Assembly (NCBI GenBank): GCA_910578805.1
Contig: CAJTRS010000041.1
Span: 1 to 15,058 of the forward strand
Source: an uncultured Muribaculaceae bacterium
Lineage (GTDB): Bacteria > Bacteroidota > Bacteroidia > Bacteroidales > Muribaculaceae
DNA: 15,058 nucleotides
Direction: 5' to 3'
The notes under the pieces were generated by a model that did no database searches, was not told the DNA's origin, and worked only from the letters and a program-made list of their open reading frames with translations. Each line of letters opens with the position of its first letter. The stretch's first letter is position 1. Made by a program: the position numbers and the translations under genes. Positions 5,617 through 12,787 of the stretch are shown here, in pieces.

Positions 5617-7410
5617 TCAACGCTTCTTGCGCGATGATTTCGACGGTTTCGACGGCTTTTTAGCACCCCCGCGATTCTTCTTGAGAAAATACTCATATGT
5701 AGTCTCAATAGCCTCGGTCTCCGCAGTGGCTTGCGCGCGCGATTTGCGGGAACTTGCACGCGTGTAGTTCTTATCTGGATCGGCCACCTCGCTATATACC
5801 CGCTTGCCGAGCCATTCAGACCCGCGCAGACTCTCCACCACCCTGCGGGCATCGGCCTGCTGCACATCGAAGAGCGAATATCCCGACAAAAGGTCTATTC
5901 GTCCGACATCGACTCGCGACCCCGACACATTGTGATTAAGCAGCTCTATAAGATTGCCGGCATAGAATCCATCGTTCTTACCGATATTTACATATATGCG
6001 GGCCATTCCCTTCTCAGCCGTGCGGCGGTCCTTATCCTTGTCGGTGCGCGGTTTGGCCTGTTTCTCTTTCGCCGGCTTCTCGTCGATAAAATCAAGCGAC
6101 GGAGCATCGCGGTAATATTCAAGCAGACGGTTGAATTCAAGCGACAGCACCCGCTTGAGCAGGTCTTCGCCCGAAAGCCAGTCGAGTTTGCGACGCACAC
6201 CGGAGAAATACTTGTCAATCTCGGCATCGTTGACCTCCACACGCTCTATGCGGTCGGCCAGATTGTAAAGCTGCTTCTCTATGATGTGCTGCGGTGTGGG
6301 CACTTCGCAACGCTCAAACTTCTTGCCGATCTTCTTCTCGATCTCGCGCAACTTACCCTTTTCGCGCGAATGGATTATAGCCACCGACACTCCGGTCTTT
6401 CCGGCGCGTCCGGTGCGTCCGGAACGGTGCGTATATACCGCCGTGTCATCGGGCAGACCGTAATTGATCACATGCGTGAGGTCATCGACATCGAGACCGC
6501 GCGCGGCCACATCTGTGGCCACCAGTAGCGAAGTGACCCTGTCGCGGAACTTACGCATCACCATATCGCGCTGCTGCTGCGACAAATCGCCGTGAAGCGA
6601 ATCGGCATTATACCCGTCGGAAATCAGCTTGTCGGCTATCTCCTGAGTGTCGCGGCGGGTGCGGCAGAACACTATTCCGTAAATATTGGGATTGTCATCG
6701 GCCACTCGCTTAAGAGCGAGATATTTGTTGCGGGCATTCACCATATAATATATGTGGCGCACATTGGCGGCACCTTCATTTCGGTTGCCAACCACAAACT
6801 CCACCGGCGAATGCATGTATTTCTTGGCTATTTTGGCTATCTCGTTTGGCATCGTGGCCGAGAACATAAGCATCTTTCTCTGTTCGGGCACATTACCCAG
6901 TATATCGTCTATCGACTCAAGAAAACCCATATTGAGCATCTCGTCGGCTTCGTCGAGCACCACCGTATGCACATTGTCAAGCTTCACCACACCACGGTTG
7001 ATCAAATCGATCAGTCTTCCAGGCGTAGCCACTATTATCTGCACACCGCCGCTTCGGAGCGCACGTATCTGGCTCTCTATACTCGAACCGCCATAGACCG
7101 GGAGCACCTTGATCTGCGGCATATACTTCGAAAAATCGGCCAGATCGCTGCCTATCTGCAGGCAAAGTTCACGGGTAGGCGACAATATAAGTGCCTGCGG
7201 AGCATTGTCGGAAGGATCGATCCGCTGAAGCAGCGGAAGCCCGAATGCGGCCGTCTTGCCGGTTCCGGTTTGGGCCAAAGCCACCACATCGGTATCCTCA
7301 TGGAGCAGATGCGGGATAACTTTTTCCTGCACGGGCATGGGTTGTTCGAAACCGAGTTCTTCTATCGCGCGGCGCAGGTCGTCCCTCACGCCAAGGTCTT
7401 CAAATGTCAT
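5617..7410 (-). CDS. deaD: DEAD-box ATP-dependent RNA helicase with DbpA-like RNA-binding domain
   Basis: The 597-residue protein has a complete set of helicase motifs: Q-motif region (FEDLG...GFEQPMPVQ, 3-28), motif I AQTGTGKT (46-53), Ia PTREL (78-82), II DEAD (153-156), III SAT (184-186) and VI HRSGRTGR (328-335). After a linker, a DbpA-type RNA-recognition domain spans about 467-545 (ARIYVNIGKNDGF...). A Lys/Arg/Ser-rich basic tail ends in SSRKKR. It would unwind short RNA duplexes in ribosome assembly, RNA decay or cold adaptation. The symbol deaD follows common usage in the phylum; a csdA/dbpA-like role is equally possible. It is the first gene of the minus-strand run and is preceded by a box-rich intergenic region. 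Confidence 0.93.
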   Translation of the reverse strand: MTFEDLGVRDDLRRAIEELGFEQPMPVQEKVIPHLLHEDTDVVALAQTGTGKTAAFGLPLLQRIDPSDNAPQALILSPTRELCLQIGSDLADFSKYMPQIKVLPVYGGSSIESQIRALRSGGVQIIVATPGRLIDLINRGVVKLDNVHTVVLDEADEMLNMGFLESIDDILGNVPEQRKMLMFSATMPNEIAKIAKKYMHSPVEFVVGNRNEGAANVRHIYYMVNARNKYLALKRVADDNPNIYGIVFCRTRRDTQEIADKLISDGYNADSLHGDLSQQQRDMVMRKFRDRVTSLLVATDVAARGLDVDDLTHVINYGLPDDTAVYTHRSGRTGRAGKTGVSVAIIHSREKGKLREIEKKIGKKFERCEVPTPQHIIEKQLYNLADRIERVEVNDAEIDKYFSGVRRKLDWLSGEDLLKRVLSLEFNRLLEYYRDAPSLDFIDEKPAKEKQAKPRTDKDKDRRTAEKGMARIYVNIGKNDGFYAGNLIELLNHNVSGSRVDVGRIDLLSGYSLFDVQQADARRVVESLRGSEWLGKRVYSEVADPDKNYTRASSRKSRAQATAETEAIETTYEYFLKKNRGGAKKPSKPSKSSRKKR

Positions 7411-7452
7411 ATATTATTTATTTCACCCCTCACGAGGCATATTATCAGTCAA

Positions 7453-7460
7453 CAAAGATA
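7453..7460 (-). promoter_or_regulatory. Candidate deaD promoter, proximal -7 box
   Basis: TATCTTTG on the minus strand matches TAnnTTTG. Transcription from it would start near 7446 and leave a leader of about 36 nt before the deaD ATG. The expected -33 position has only a partial match (GGTG or GTGA). Confidence 0.45.
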
Positions 7461-7545
7461 CAACAATCAACCGTCACTTTTCACCGAAACCCCATAAATA
7501 TTTTGTAGCGCCCTGTTTTCCATACCTTTTTGCGATTAAGTTGAC

Positions 7546-7553
7546 TATCTTTG
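7546..7553 (+). promoter_or_regulatory. Plus-strand TATCTTTG box with no gene directly after it
   Basis: An exact TAnnTTTG match on the plus strand, about 230 nt before ftsX. No TTTG or TTG sits 19-21 nt upstream; a TTTTTG run ends 13 nt upstream. It could be a distal ftsX promoter, the promoter of a short RNA, or chance. Confidence 0.25.
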
Positions 7554-7670
7554 TCACAACTGCACAAACTTATCTCACTACCGGACAATATGATCGCCTT
7601 TAATACGATATCCTAAGCAAGGATTTACTCCTGATTTCACAAAAACGTCACACCCGGGGATTTTTCTTGA

Positions 7671-7678
7671 CAAAGATA
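7671..7678 (-). promoter_or_regulatory. Candidate distal deaD promoter, -7 box
   Basis: A second minus-strand TATCTTTG, the same 8-mer as the proximal box. The -33 position is a partial match (CATG). If used, it would give deaD a leader of about 250 nt. Confidence 0.35.
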
Positions 7679-7731
7679 CGGCAAGGAGGGTTTAAAACAT
7701 GCTAAATCGGGGAAATTGGGCAAGGTAATGC

Positions 7732-7762
7732 TTGACACGGGGACAAATAATTGCTACATTTG
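7732..7762 (+). promoter_or_regulatory. Promoter of ftsX and probably the downstream gene run
   Basis: TTG (7732-7734, context CTTGAC) lies 20 nt before TACATTTG (7755-7762), an exact Bacteroidota -33/-7 layout. Transcription should start near 7768, about 15 nt before the ftsX ATG at 7784. This rules out the upstream in-frame start within the box region at 7751. Confidence 0.75.
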
Positions 7763-7783
7763 CACGATATTCCGGATTTTAGC

Positions 7784-8656
7784 ATGAAGAAAAAAGCAAA
7801 CCGACGCCGAATAGTGCGATCCTCGCAATTCATAGCTTATATTAGCGTGGCACTGCTGCTGCTCATTTTGGGCATTGTGGCCTTGGCGGGCATAACCACC
7901 CGTCGTGTCACAGACTCTATCCGCTCCAGCATCGGAGTGGTTGCCATGGTTGACGAGGCGTCCTATCCGGAATCGGCAGCACGCTTCAAGACCGGCATCT
8001 CGGCCAATCCGTGGGTGGCCGAAATCATATACACCGATGCCGCCACCGTGCTCGACCGATGGAAAAAACTCATGGGCGATGACTGCGCCGACATGCTGGA
8101 CATCAACCCGTTTCTGCCCGAATATGAAATCAGAGTGAAACCCGGGTGGGCATCGGCCGACAGCATAAACGCCATAATTGAAAAGGTGAAGTCGGTTGAC
8201 TGCGTGTATGACGTGAAAGCCCATTCCGAACTGGTGGGAAATGTCAACAACACTATCCGCTCGGTCATACTCACGCTGCTTATACTTGCCGCGGTGCTTA
8301 CTATAATAGCCGTGGTGCTGGTGCACAATATGGTGCGCATGGAGATATACGCCCACCGCCAGACCATACACACCATGAAATATGTTGGCGCCACCAACGG
8401 ATTTATACGCATGCCTTATGTAAGCGGAGCTCTTACCGGCGGAGCCATAGCCGGAGTTGTGGCATCGGCGATACTGGCCGGCGTCACATATTATGCAGGC
8501 ACCCTGCACAGTTCCATAGCCGAGACTCTGTCATGGCCGTGGGTGGCATGCGTGTGTGTTACGCTGATTGTCACAGGTGCAATGCTGTGCACACTGTCGG
8601 CGCTTCTCGCCACATCGAAATACCTGCGCAAGAGCCACGATGAAATTTTCAATTAA
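7784..8656 (+). CDS. ftsX: Cell division protein FtsX (permease-like subunit)
   Basis: The 290-residue protein has the FtsX layout. A basic cytoplasmic start is followed by TM1 (about 18-37), a periplasmic domain of about 120 residues (40-158), then three more membrane segments (about 160-181, 213-235 and 252-276). The cytoplasmic loop HRQTIHTMKYVGATNGFIRMPY, which sits between TM2 and TM3, is the family hallmark (K-x-V-G-A-T...I..P). With the ATPase FtsE it couples the divisome to peptidoglycan hydrolase activation. No ftsE is in the window. The frame extends back to a TTG at 7751, but that lies inside the promoter, so the ATG at 7784 is chosen. It leads a run of nine co-directional genes and is followed by DUF3098 after 26 nt. 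Confidence 0.95.
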   Translation: MKKKANRRRIVRSSQFIAYISVALLLLILGIVALAGITTRRVTDSIRSSIGVVAMVDEASYPESAARFKTGISANPWVAEIIYTDAATVLDRWKKLMGDDCADMLDINPFLPEYEIRVKPGWASADSINAIIEKVKSVDCVYDVKAHSELVGNVNNTIRSVILTLLILAAVLTIIAVVLVHNMVRMEIYAHRQTIHTMKYVGATNGFIRMPYVSGALTGGAIAGVVASAILAGVTYYAGTLHSSIAETLSWPWVACVCVTLIVTGAMLCTLSALLATSKYLRKSHDEIFN

Positions 8657-8682
8657 CCACAGACAATAACATTTATCGCAAT

Positions 8683-8994
8683 ATGGCAAAAAAGACTCCA
8701 GTAGCACAGCCTACAGAACCGCAGCAACCTGAAGAGCGACTGCAAAAAGAGAGCTATTCTCAGTTTCCATTGGTGAAAATCAACTTCATACTCATGGCCG
8801 TATCGGCAGCCATGATAATATTGGGATTCATTCTCATAGCCGGAGGTGGTTCGGAAACAGGCGAATTCAACCCTGAAGTATTCAGCGCCACACGCATCGT
8901 AGTGGGACCCACACTGGCATTCCTCGGCTTTGTGGCCATGGGAGCCGCCATCATGTGGACGGGCAAAAAGCAAAAGTCGGACAAAGACGAATAG
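8683..8994 (+). CDS. DUF3098 small membrane protein
   Basis: This 103-residue protein has a polar, Pro/Gln-rich N-terminus (about 1-30), then two hydrophobic segments (about 33-54 and 74-92). They are joined by a short loop containing GSETGEFNPEVFSATRIVVGP, and the protein ends in a charged KKQKSDKDE tail. The N-P-E-V-F-S-x-x-R-I-x-V-x-P loop is what I recognise as DUF3098. This Bacteroidota family has no known function and is usually found between ftsX and uppP, exactly as here. Both termini are probably cytoplasmic. The context suggests a role near the divisome or envelope synthesis, but that is inference from position only. Confidence 0.87.
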   Translation: MAKKTPVAQPTEPQQPEERLQKESYSQFPLVKINFILMAVSAAMIILGFILIAGGGSETGEFNPEVFSATRIVVGPTLAFLGFVAMGAAIMWTGKKQKSDKDE

Positions 8995-9043
8995 TTCCGG
9001 CAACAACAGAATCATAACTAATTATTTACACATAATCATTGAT

Positions 9044-9892
9044 ATGGATTGGTTAGACGCCCTATGGTTAGGGATTGTACAGGGACTGGCGGAATATCTG
9101 CCCATAAGTTCGAGCGGACATCTTGAGATATTCCGCGAAATTCTCGGTGTTGATCTGAGCAACGGCGAGGCGCTTGAGTTTGATGTGGCTCTGCATGTGG
9201 CCACAGTGCTCAGCACCATTGTGGTGCTGTGGAAAGAATTTGCCCCGCTGTGCCGGTCGTTCTTCTCATTCCGCCGCGACGCCAACACCACTTATGTGTG
9301 GAAGATATTGCTTTCCTGCGTGCCGGTGGCCATAGTTGGCTTCTGCTTCAAGGAACAGGTCGAGCAGTTTTTCGGCAACGGACTTTTCACCGTGGGCATA
9401 TGCCTGATAGTCACAGCAGCCCTGCTTACATTCGCCTACTTTTTCCGCCGCAATGACGACAAGACTCTCCCCGGAGGTTCCATTGCCACCCGCGGACACG
9501 ACATACGCTGGATCGATGCTTTCGTTATAGGTTGCTCTCAGGCCGTAGCCGTACTCCCGGGACTGAGCCGTTCAGGCACAACCATAGCCACCGGACTTAT
9601 GCTTGGCGACCGCCGCGACAAGGTGGCACAGTTTTCATTTTTCATGGTCATCATACCCATTCTCGGCGAGGCATTGCTCGATGTAAAGAATATGTTGTGG
9701 CCTGACGCCGATGCTGTGGCCGCTTCCGCCGACGCAGCCATTGGCATGCTACCGCTGGCCGTGGGCTTCATAGCCTCGTTCCTTGTTGGCTGCGCCGCTT
9801 GCAAGTGGATGATCGAGATCGTAAAAAAAGGCAAATTGGTATGGTTTGCCGTCTATTGCTTAATAATGGGCATTGTGTGCCTCTGCTGGTAA
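9044..9892 (+). CDS. uppP: Undecaprenyl-diphosphatase UppP (BacA family)
   Basis: The enzyme removes a phosphate from undecaprenyl pyrophosphate at the membrane, recycling the lipid carrier for peptidoglycan and surface glycans. It also gives bacitracin tolerance. The 282-residue protein shows both catalytic motifs: GLAEYLPISSSGH (14-26, with Glu17 and His26) and LPGLSRSGTT (171-180, with Arg176). About eight hydrophobic segments are present. The frame is open back to 8930, inside the DUF3098 gene, but MDWLDALWLGIVQGL from the ATG at 9044 matches the family's natural N-terminus. It follows DUF3098 after 49 nt and precedes truB by 6 nt. Confidence 0.96.
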   Translation: MDWLDALWLGIVQGLAEYLPISSSGHLEIFREILGVDLSNGEALEFDVALHVATVLSTIVVLWKEFAPLCRSFFSFRRDANTTYVWKILLSCVPVAIVGFCFKEQVEQFFGNGLFTVGICLIVTAALLTFAYFFRRNDDKTLPGGSIATRGHDIRWIDAFVIGCSQAVAVLPGLSRSGTTIATGLMLGDRRDKVAQFSFFMVIIPILGEALLDVKNMLWPDADAVAASADAAIGMLPLAVGFIASFLVGCAACKWMIEIVKKGKLVWFAVYCLIMGIVCLCW

Positions 9893-9898
9893 CAGACC

Positions 9899-10615
9899 AT
9901 GGATTTTATCACAGGCGAGATATTTTATGTTGACAAGCCGCTCGGGTGGTCATCATTCGATGTGGTCAAGCGGCTGCGCGGCGCCATGCTGCGACGCATG
10001 GGACTGAAGAAGATGAAAGTAGGCCATGCCGGCACACTCGATCCTCTTGCAACCGGCGTAATGATAGTCACCACCGGCCGCGCCACAAAACGCATCGAGA
10101 CCCTTCAGGCCGGCGTAAAGGAGTATGTGGCCACGATAGGACTCGGCGCCACGACCCCGAGCTACGATCTGGAGACGGAAATCGACGCCCGTTTCCCCAC
10201 AGGCCATATCACCCGCGATTTGGTGCTGGAAGCGCTAACCCGGTTCACCGGACGCATAGAGCAGGTGCCTCCTGCTTTTTCGGCTTGCAAAATCGACGGA
10301 CGCCGCGCCTACAAGATGGCCCGCAAGGGCCATGAAGTGGAACTCAAGCCCAAAGTACTGGTTATCGACACAATAGAACTTCTCGAGTTCTCACCCGAGA
10401 GCATCACCGTAAGGGTGGTATGCAGCAAAGGCACCTACATCAGGGCTCTCGCCCGTGACATCGGCGAAGCACTCGCCAGCGGAGGCCACCTGACCGCACT
10501 GCGACGCACTCGCGTTGGCGACATAAGCATCGACCGGTGTCTGAGTGTGGAGCAAGCCGTGGAGATGATCGACAACGCCACCGTCACATATCCCGATAAC
10601 TTTGTGAATACATAA
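9899..10615 (+). CDS. truB: tRNA pseudouridine(55) synthase TruB
   Basis: TruB converts U55 in the T loop of tRNAs to pseudouridine. The catalytic motif VGHAGTLDPLATGV (41-54) contains the nucleophile Asp48. The N-terminal YVDKPLGWSSFDVV and the PPAFSACKIDGRRAYKMAR segment (about 128-146) are also diagnostic, as is CSKGTYIRALARDIG. At 238 residues it ends soon after the catalytic domain and lacks the C-terminal PUA-like domain of the longer E. coli enzyme, a form usual in Bacteroidota. It starts 6 nt after uppP, suggesting coupled expression, and is followed by queA, another tRNA-modification gene. Confidence 0.96.
   Translation: MDFITGEIFYVDKPLGWSSFDVVKRLRGAMLRRMGLKKMKVGHAGTLDPLATGVMIVTTGRATKRIETLQAGVKEYVATIGLGATTPSYDLETEIDARFPTGHITRDLVLEALTRFTGRIEQVPPAFSACKIDGRRAYKMARKGHEVELKPKVLVIDTIELLEFSPESITVRVVCSKGTYIRALARDIGEALASGGHLTALRRTRVGDISIDRCLSVEQAVEMIDNATVTYPDNFVNT
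10597..10604 (+). promoter_or_regulatory. Possible internal -7 box before queA
   Basis: TAACTTTG, near the end of truB, matches TAnnTTTG. There is no TTG at the -33 position. It would give queA a leader of about 55 nt. The 51-nt truB-queA gap is the widest in the run, so a secondary promoter is plausible. I see no preQ1-type riboswitch core in the gap. Confidence 0.25.
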
Positions 10616-10666
10616 AAACCAGTAGCCGATTGTTACTATAAAAATATTAATCTATCATAACCGATT

Positions 10667-11716
10667 ATGAAATTATCGCAATTCAAGTTCAACTTGCCGG
10701 AGGAACTGATAGCCCAATTCCCGGCTCCACAGCGTGACGAGTCACGCCTCATGGTAGTGAACCGTGCTTCAGGCGAGATCGAACACCGCGTTTTCAAAAA
10801 CATAATAGACTATTTCGAGGAAGGCGACATAATGGTGTTCAATGACACCCGAGTGTTTCCCGCCCGCCTCTACGGATACAAAGAGAAGACAGGAGCCCGA
10901 ATAGAGGTGTTCCTCCTTCGTGAGCTCAATGCCGAAAACAAGCTGTGGGACGTACTCGTGGAACCGGCACGCAAAATCCGTATCGGCAACAAGCTCTATT
11001 TCGGCGACGGAGAATCGATGGTGGCCGAGGTGATCGACAACACAACCTCACGCGGCCGCACACTGCGGTTTCTCTACGACGGTTCCCACGAAGAGTTCAA
11101 GAACGAACTCTTCAGCCTCGGACAGCCCCCGCTGCCACAGTACATAGAGCGTGAACCGCAAGAACTCGACGTGGAACGCTACCAGACCATATATGCAGCC
11201 AACGAAGGTGCCGTGGTGGCTCCGGCCGCAGGTCTCCACTTCAGCCGTGAGCTGATGAAACGCCTCGAGATAAAAGGGATAAACCAGGCATTCATGACAG
11301 TCCACAGCGGTTTGGGCAACTTCCGCGAGATCGACGTGGAGGACCTCACCAAGCACCGCATGGATTCCGAACAGCTTGAGATTACACAGGCTCTGGTCGA
11401 TATGGTCAACGGAGTCAAGGACCGCCACCACCGCGTATGCGCCATAGGCACATCGGTGCTCCGCGGCATAGCCAGCGCGGTGAGCATGGGAGGCCACATG
11501 AAGACATATACAGGCTGGACCAACAAGTTCATTTTCCCTCCCTACGACTTCACCGTAACCGACGCACTGCTCTCCAACTTCCATCTCCCCTACTCCACCA
11601 TGCTCATGATGGTCACCGCTTTCGGCGGCTATGATTTGGTCATGGAAGCCTACCGCGAGGCCGTGAAAGAGAAATACCGCTTCGGAGCCTACGGCGACGC
11701 AATGCTTATACTCTGA
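10667..11716 (+). CDS. queA: S-adenosylmethionine:tRNA ribosyltransferase-isomerase QueA
   Basis: QueA transfers and isomerises the ribosyl group of SAM onto 7-aminomethyl-7-deazaguanine in tRNA, making epoxyqueuosine at the wobble position of GUN anticodons. The 349-residue length is typical. Family landmarks include FNLPEELIAQFPAPQRDESRLMV near the start, MVFNDTRVFPARLYG, QPPLPQYI, GAVVAPAAGLHFS, HSGLGNFREI and the C-terminal SNFHLPYSTMLMMVTAFGG. No other queuosine gene is in the window, so the earlier steps must be encoded elsewhere or supplied by salvage. It lies between truB and the YigZ-type gene on the same strand. Confidence 0.97.
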   Translation: MKLSQFKFNLPEELIAQFPAPQRDESRLMVVNRASGEIEHRVFKNIIDYFEEGDIMVFNDTRVFPARLYGYKEKTGARIEVFLLRELNAENKLWDVLVEPARKIRIGNKLYFGDGESMVAEVIDNTTSRGRTLRFLYDGSHEEFKNELFSLGQPPLPQYIEREPQELDVERYQTIYAANEGAVVAPAAGLHFSRELMKRLEIKGINQAFMTVHSGLGNFREIDVEDLTKHRMDSEQLEITQALVDMVNGVKDRHHRVCAIGTSVLRGIASAVSMGGHMKTYTGWTNKFIFPPYDFTVTDALLSNFHLPYSTMLMMVTAFGGYDLVMEAYREAVKEKYRFGAYGDAMLIL

Positions 11717-11751
11717 CACGCTGTTGAACATTTGACCACAAGCCCACGCCG

Positions 11752-12363
11752 ATGAGTGCCGAATACCGCACATTGGAGCAGCCGTCGCAGGCGGTGTTGC
11801 GCGAAAAGATGAGCAAGTTCATCGCTTTCGCCATGCCCGTATCGTCGAGCGAGGAAGCCCGAGAACGGATAGCACGCATAGCCAACGAATATCACGATGC
11901 GCGCCATGTGTGCTGGGCCTATATGATAGGTGCCGGCGGACTCGAATTCCAGAGCAACGACAACGGTGAGCCGTCGGGCACAGCCGGCAAACCGATACTC
12001 GGACAGATACGCTCGGCCGGACTGACTTATCTGGCCATCGCCGTGGTGCGCTACTTCGGAGGCATCAAACTCGGCACTTCAGGCCTTATATCCGCCTACC
12101 GCGAGGCTGCACGCCTTGCCATAGAGGCAGGCACAGTGGTCACACTCTACGAAACGAGCTCTGTGGCTTTCACTTTTCCCTACCTTGCCATGAACGATGT
12201 GATGCGCATGGTCAAGGAATCGGAAGCCGCCATAGTAAGCCAGACATTCGACAACTCATGCGCCATGACCCTATCCATCAGAAGTGACCGCGCACATGCC
12301 CTGGCTGAACGCATAGCCGGCATTTCCGGCACTTCGGTCACCGGCATAACCCCAACATCATAA
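11752..12363 (+). CDS. yigZ: YigZ/IMPACT (UPF0029) family protein
   Basis: This 203-residue protein has the IMPACT N-terminal domain: SKFIAFAMPV (about 21-30), ARHVCWAYMIG, then the signature SNDNGEPSGTAGKPIL (about 67-82). These are followed by AVVRYFGGIKLGTSGLISAYREAA. The second part (about 135-203) fits the DUF1949 ferredoxin-like domain seen in bacterial YigZ. The family is conserved from bacteria to eukaryotes. The eukaryotic member IMPACT regulates translation stress through GCN1, but the bacterial role is unsettled. Placement next to truB and queA is consistent with a translation link, though this is only context. The ATG at 11752 fits the family start. Confidence 0.92.
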   Translation: MSAEYRTLEQPSQAVLREKMSKFIAFAMPVSSSEEARERIARIANEYHDARHVCWAYMIGAGGLEFQSNDNGEPSGTAGKPILGQIRSAGLTYLAIAVVRYFGGIKLGTSGLISAYREAARLAIEAGTVVTLYETSSVAFTFPYLAMNDVMRMVKESEAAIVSQTFDNSCAMTLSIRSDRAHALAERIAGISGTSVTGITPTS

Positions 12364-12385
12364 CCCCCACACGACTGACACAACC

Positions 12386-12760
12386 ATGGATTCTAATGAT
12401 AAAAAACGGCTTGAGGCCGACCCCGACGGTATCCACACCTACGAGTATATCGCCAACAACATCGACAGCATAGATGACGACCTTACATGGCTCATCGACA
12501 ATATGATCCGTGTTGACATCAACGGACAGTTCTCGGTAAGCGCCGCGAGATTTCTCCACGCCATTGACCACGTCAAACATTCCGAAGCCATCGACCGGCT
12601 TGTTGACTCGGCCATTGACAAGGACCGCGAACGCGCCTACATAGGCTATCTGCTCCCCGACCTATGGGGCGCCGACTATGCCGACAGAGCAGAATCTCTG
12701 TCGGCCTCCGACCGCAGCTTCCGCCGCATTTACAAGCGTCTGCACCCGACCGGAATGTAA
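12386..12760 (+). CDS. Hypothetical protein, unrecognised family
   Basis: I do not recognise this 124-residue protein. It is acidic in its first half (for example DADPDG-like and DSIDDDLTW stretches) and basic at the end (RSFRRIYKRLHPTGM). It has no signal peptide, membrane segment or cysteine, and is probably a mostly helical cytoplasmic protein. The gene is real by context. It is co-directional with both neighbours, 22 nt after yigZ and 27 nt before the PPIase gene, and fills the space between them with no competing frame of similar length. Codon composition looks like that of its neighbours. No function is proposed. Confidence 0.75.
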   Translation: MDSNDKKRLEADPDGIHTYEYIANNIDSIDDDLTWLIDNMIRVDINGQFSVSAARFLHAIDHVKHSEAIDRLVDSAIDKDRERAYIGYLLPDLWGADYADRAESLSASDRSFRRIYKRLHPTGM

Positions 12761-12787
12761 CTCCCTCCAATCTGCAATGCCATTACT

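Larger units (their letters stand above)
7411..7783. other. 373-nt divergent intergenic region between deaD and ftsX
   Basis: The region is more A/T-rich than the flanking genes and holds no credible ORF. It contains four exact TAnnTTTG matches: two on the minus strand towards deaD (7453-7460 and 7671-7678) and two on the plus strand (7546-7553 and 7755-7762). Only the last has a good -33 partner. A small hairpin, ATCCT-loop-AGGAT, lies at 7610-7624. An 8-codon ATG frame at 7590-7616 is not convincing. I see no tRNA and no riboswitch that I can name. Confidence 0.7.

Noticed and set aside
5574..5867. Upstream extension of the DUF3256 frame to 311 residues
   Set aside because: It lies inside the helicase coding region and would bury the signal peptide 98 residues into the protein. 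The ATG at 5571-5573 begins a proper signal sequence.
6592..7497. 301-residue plus-strand open frame opposite the helicase gene
   Set aside because: It is His/Ile-rich with no recognisable domain and mirrors the codon pattern of the helicase on the other strand. It is an antisense shadow.
7590..7616. Eight-codon ATG frame in the deaD-ftsX gap, considered as a leader peptide
   Set aside because: It has no regulatory codon run, no convincing start signal and no adjacent attenuator. Frames of this length are expected by chance.
8930..9043. Upstream extension of the uppP frame by 38 residues
   Set aside because: It overlaps the end of the DUF3098 gene and is Ser/Arg/Asn-rich, unlike any UppP N-terminus. 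MDWLDALWLG at 9044 is the natural start.
10616..10666. preQ1 riboswitch before queA
   Set aside because: The gap is 51 nt and A/T-rich, with no C-rich stem plus A-rich tail as in the known preQ1 aptamers.
11048..11773. 241-residue minus-strand open frame opposite queA
   Set aside because: The composition is typical of an antisense shadow (His, Cys, Val, Gly rich). queA is unmistakable on the plus strand.
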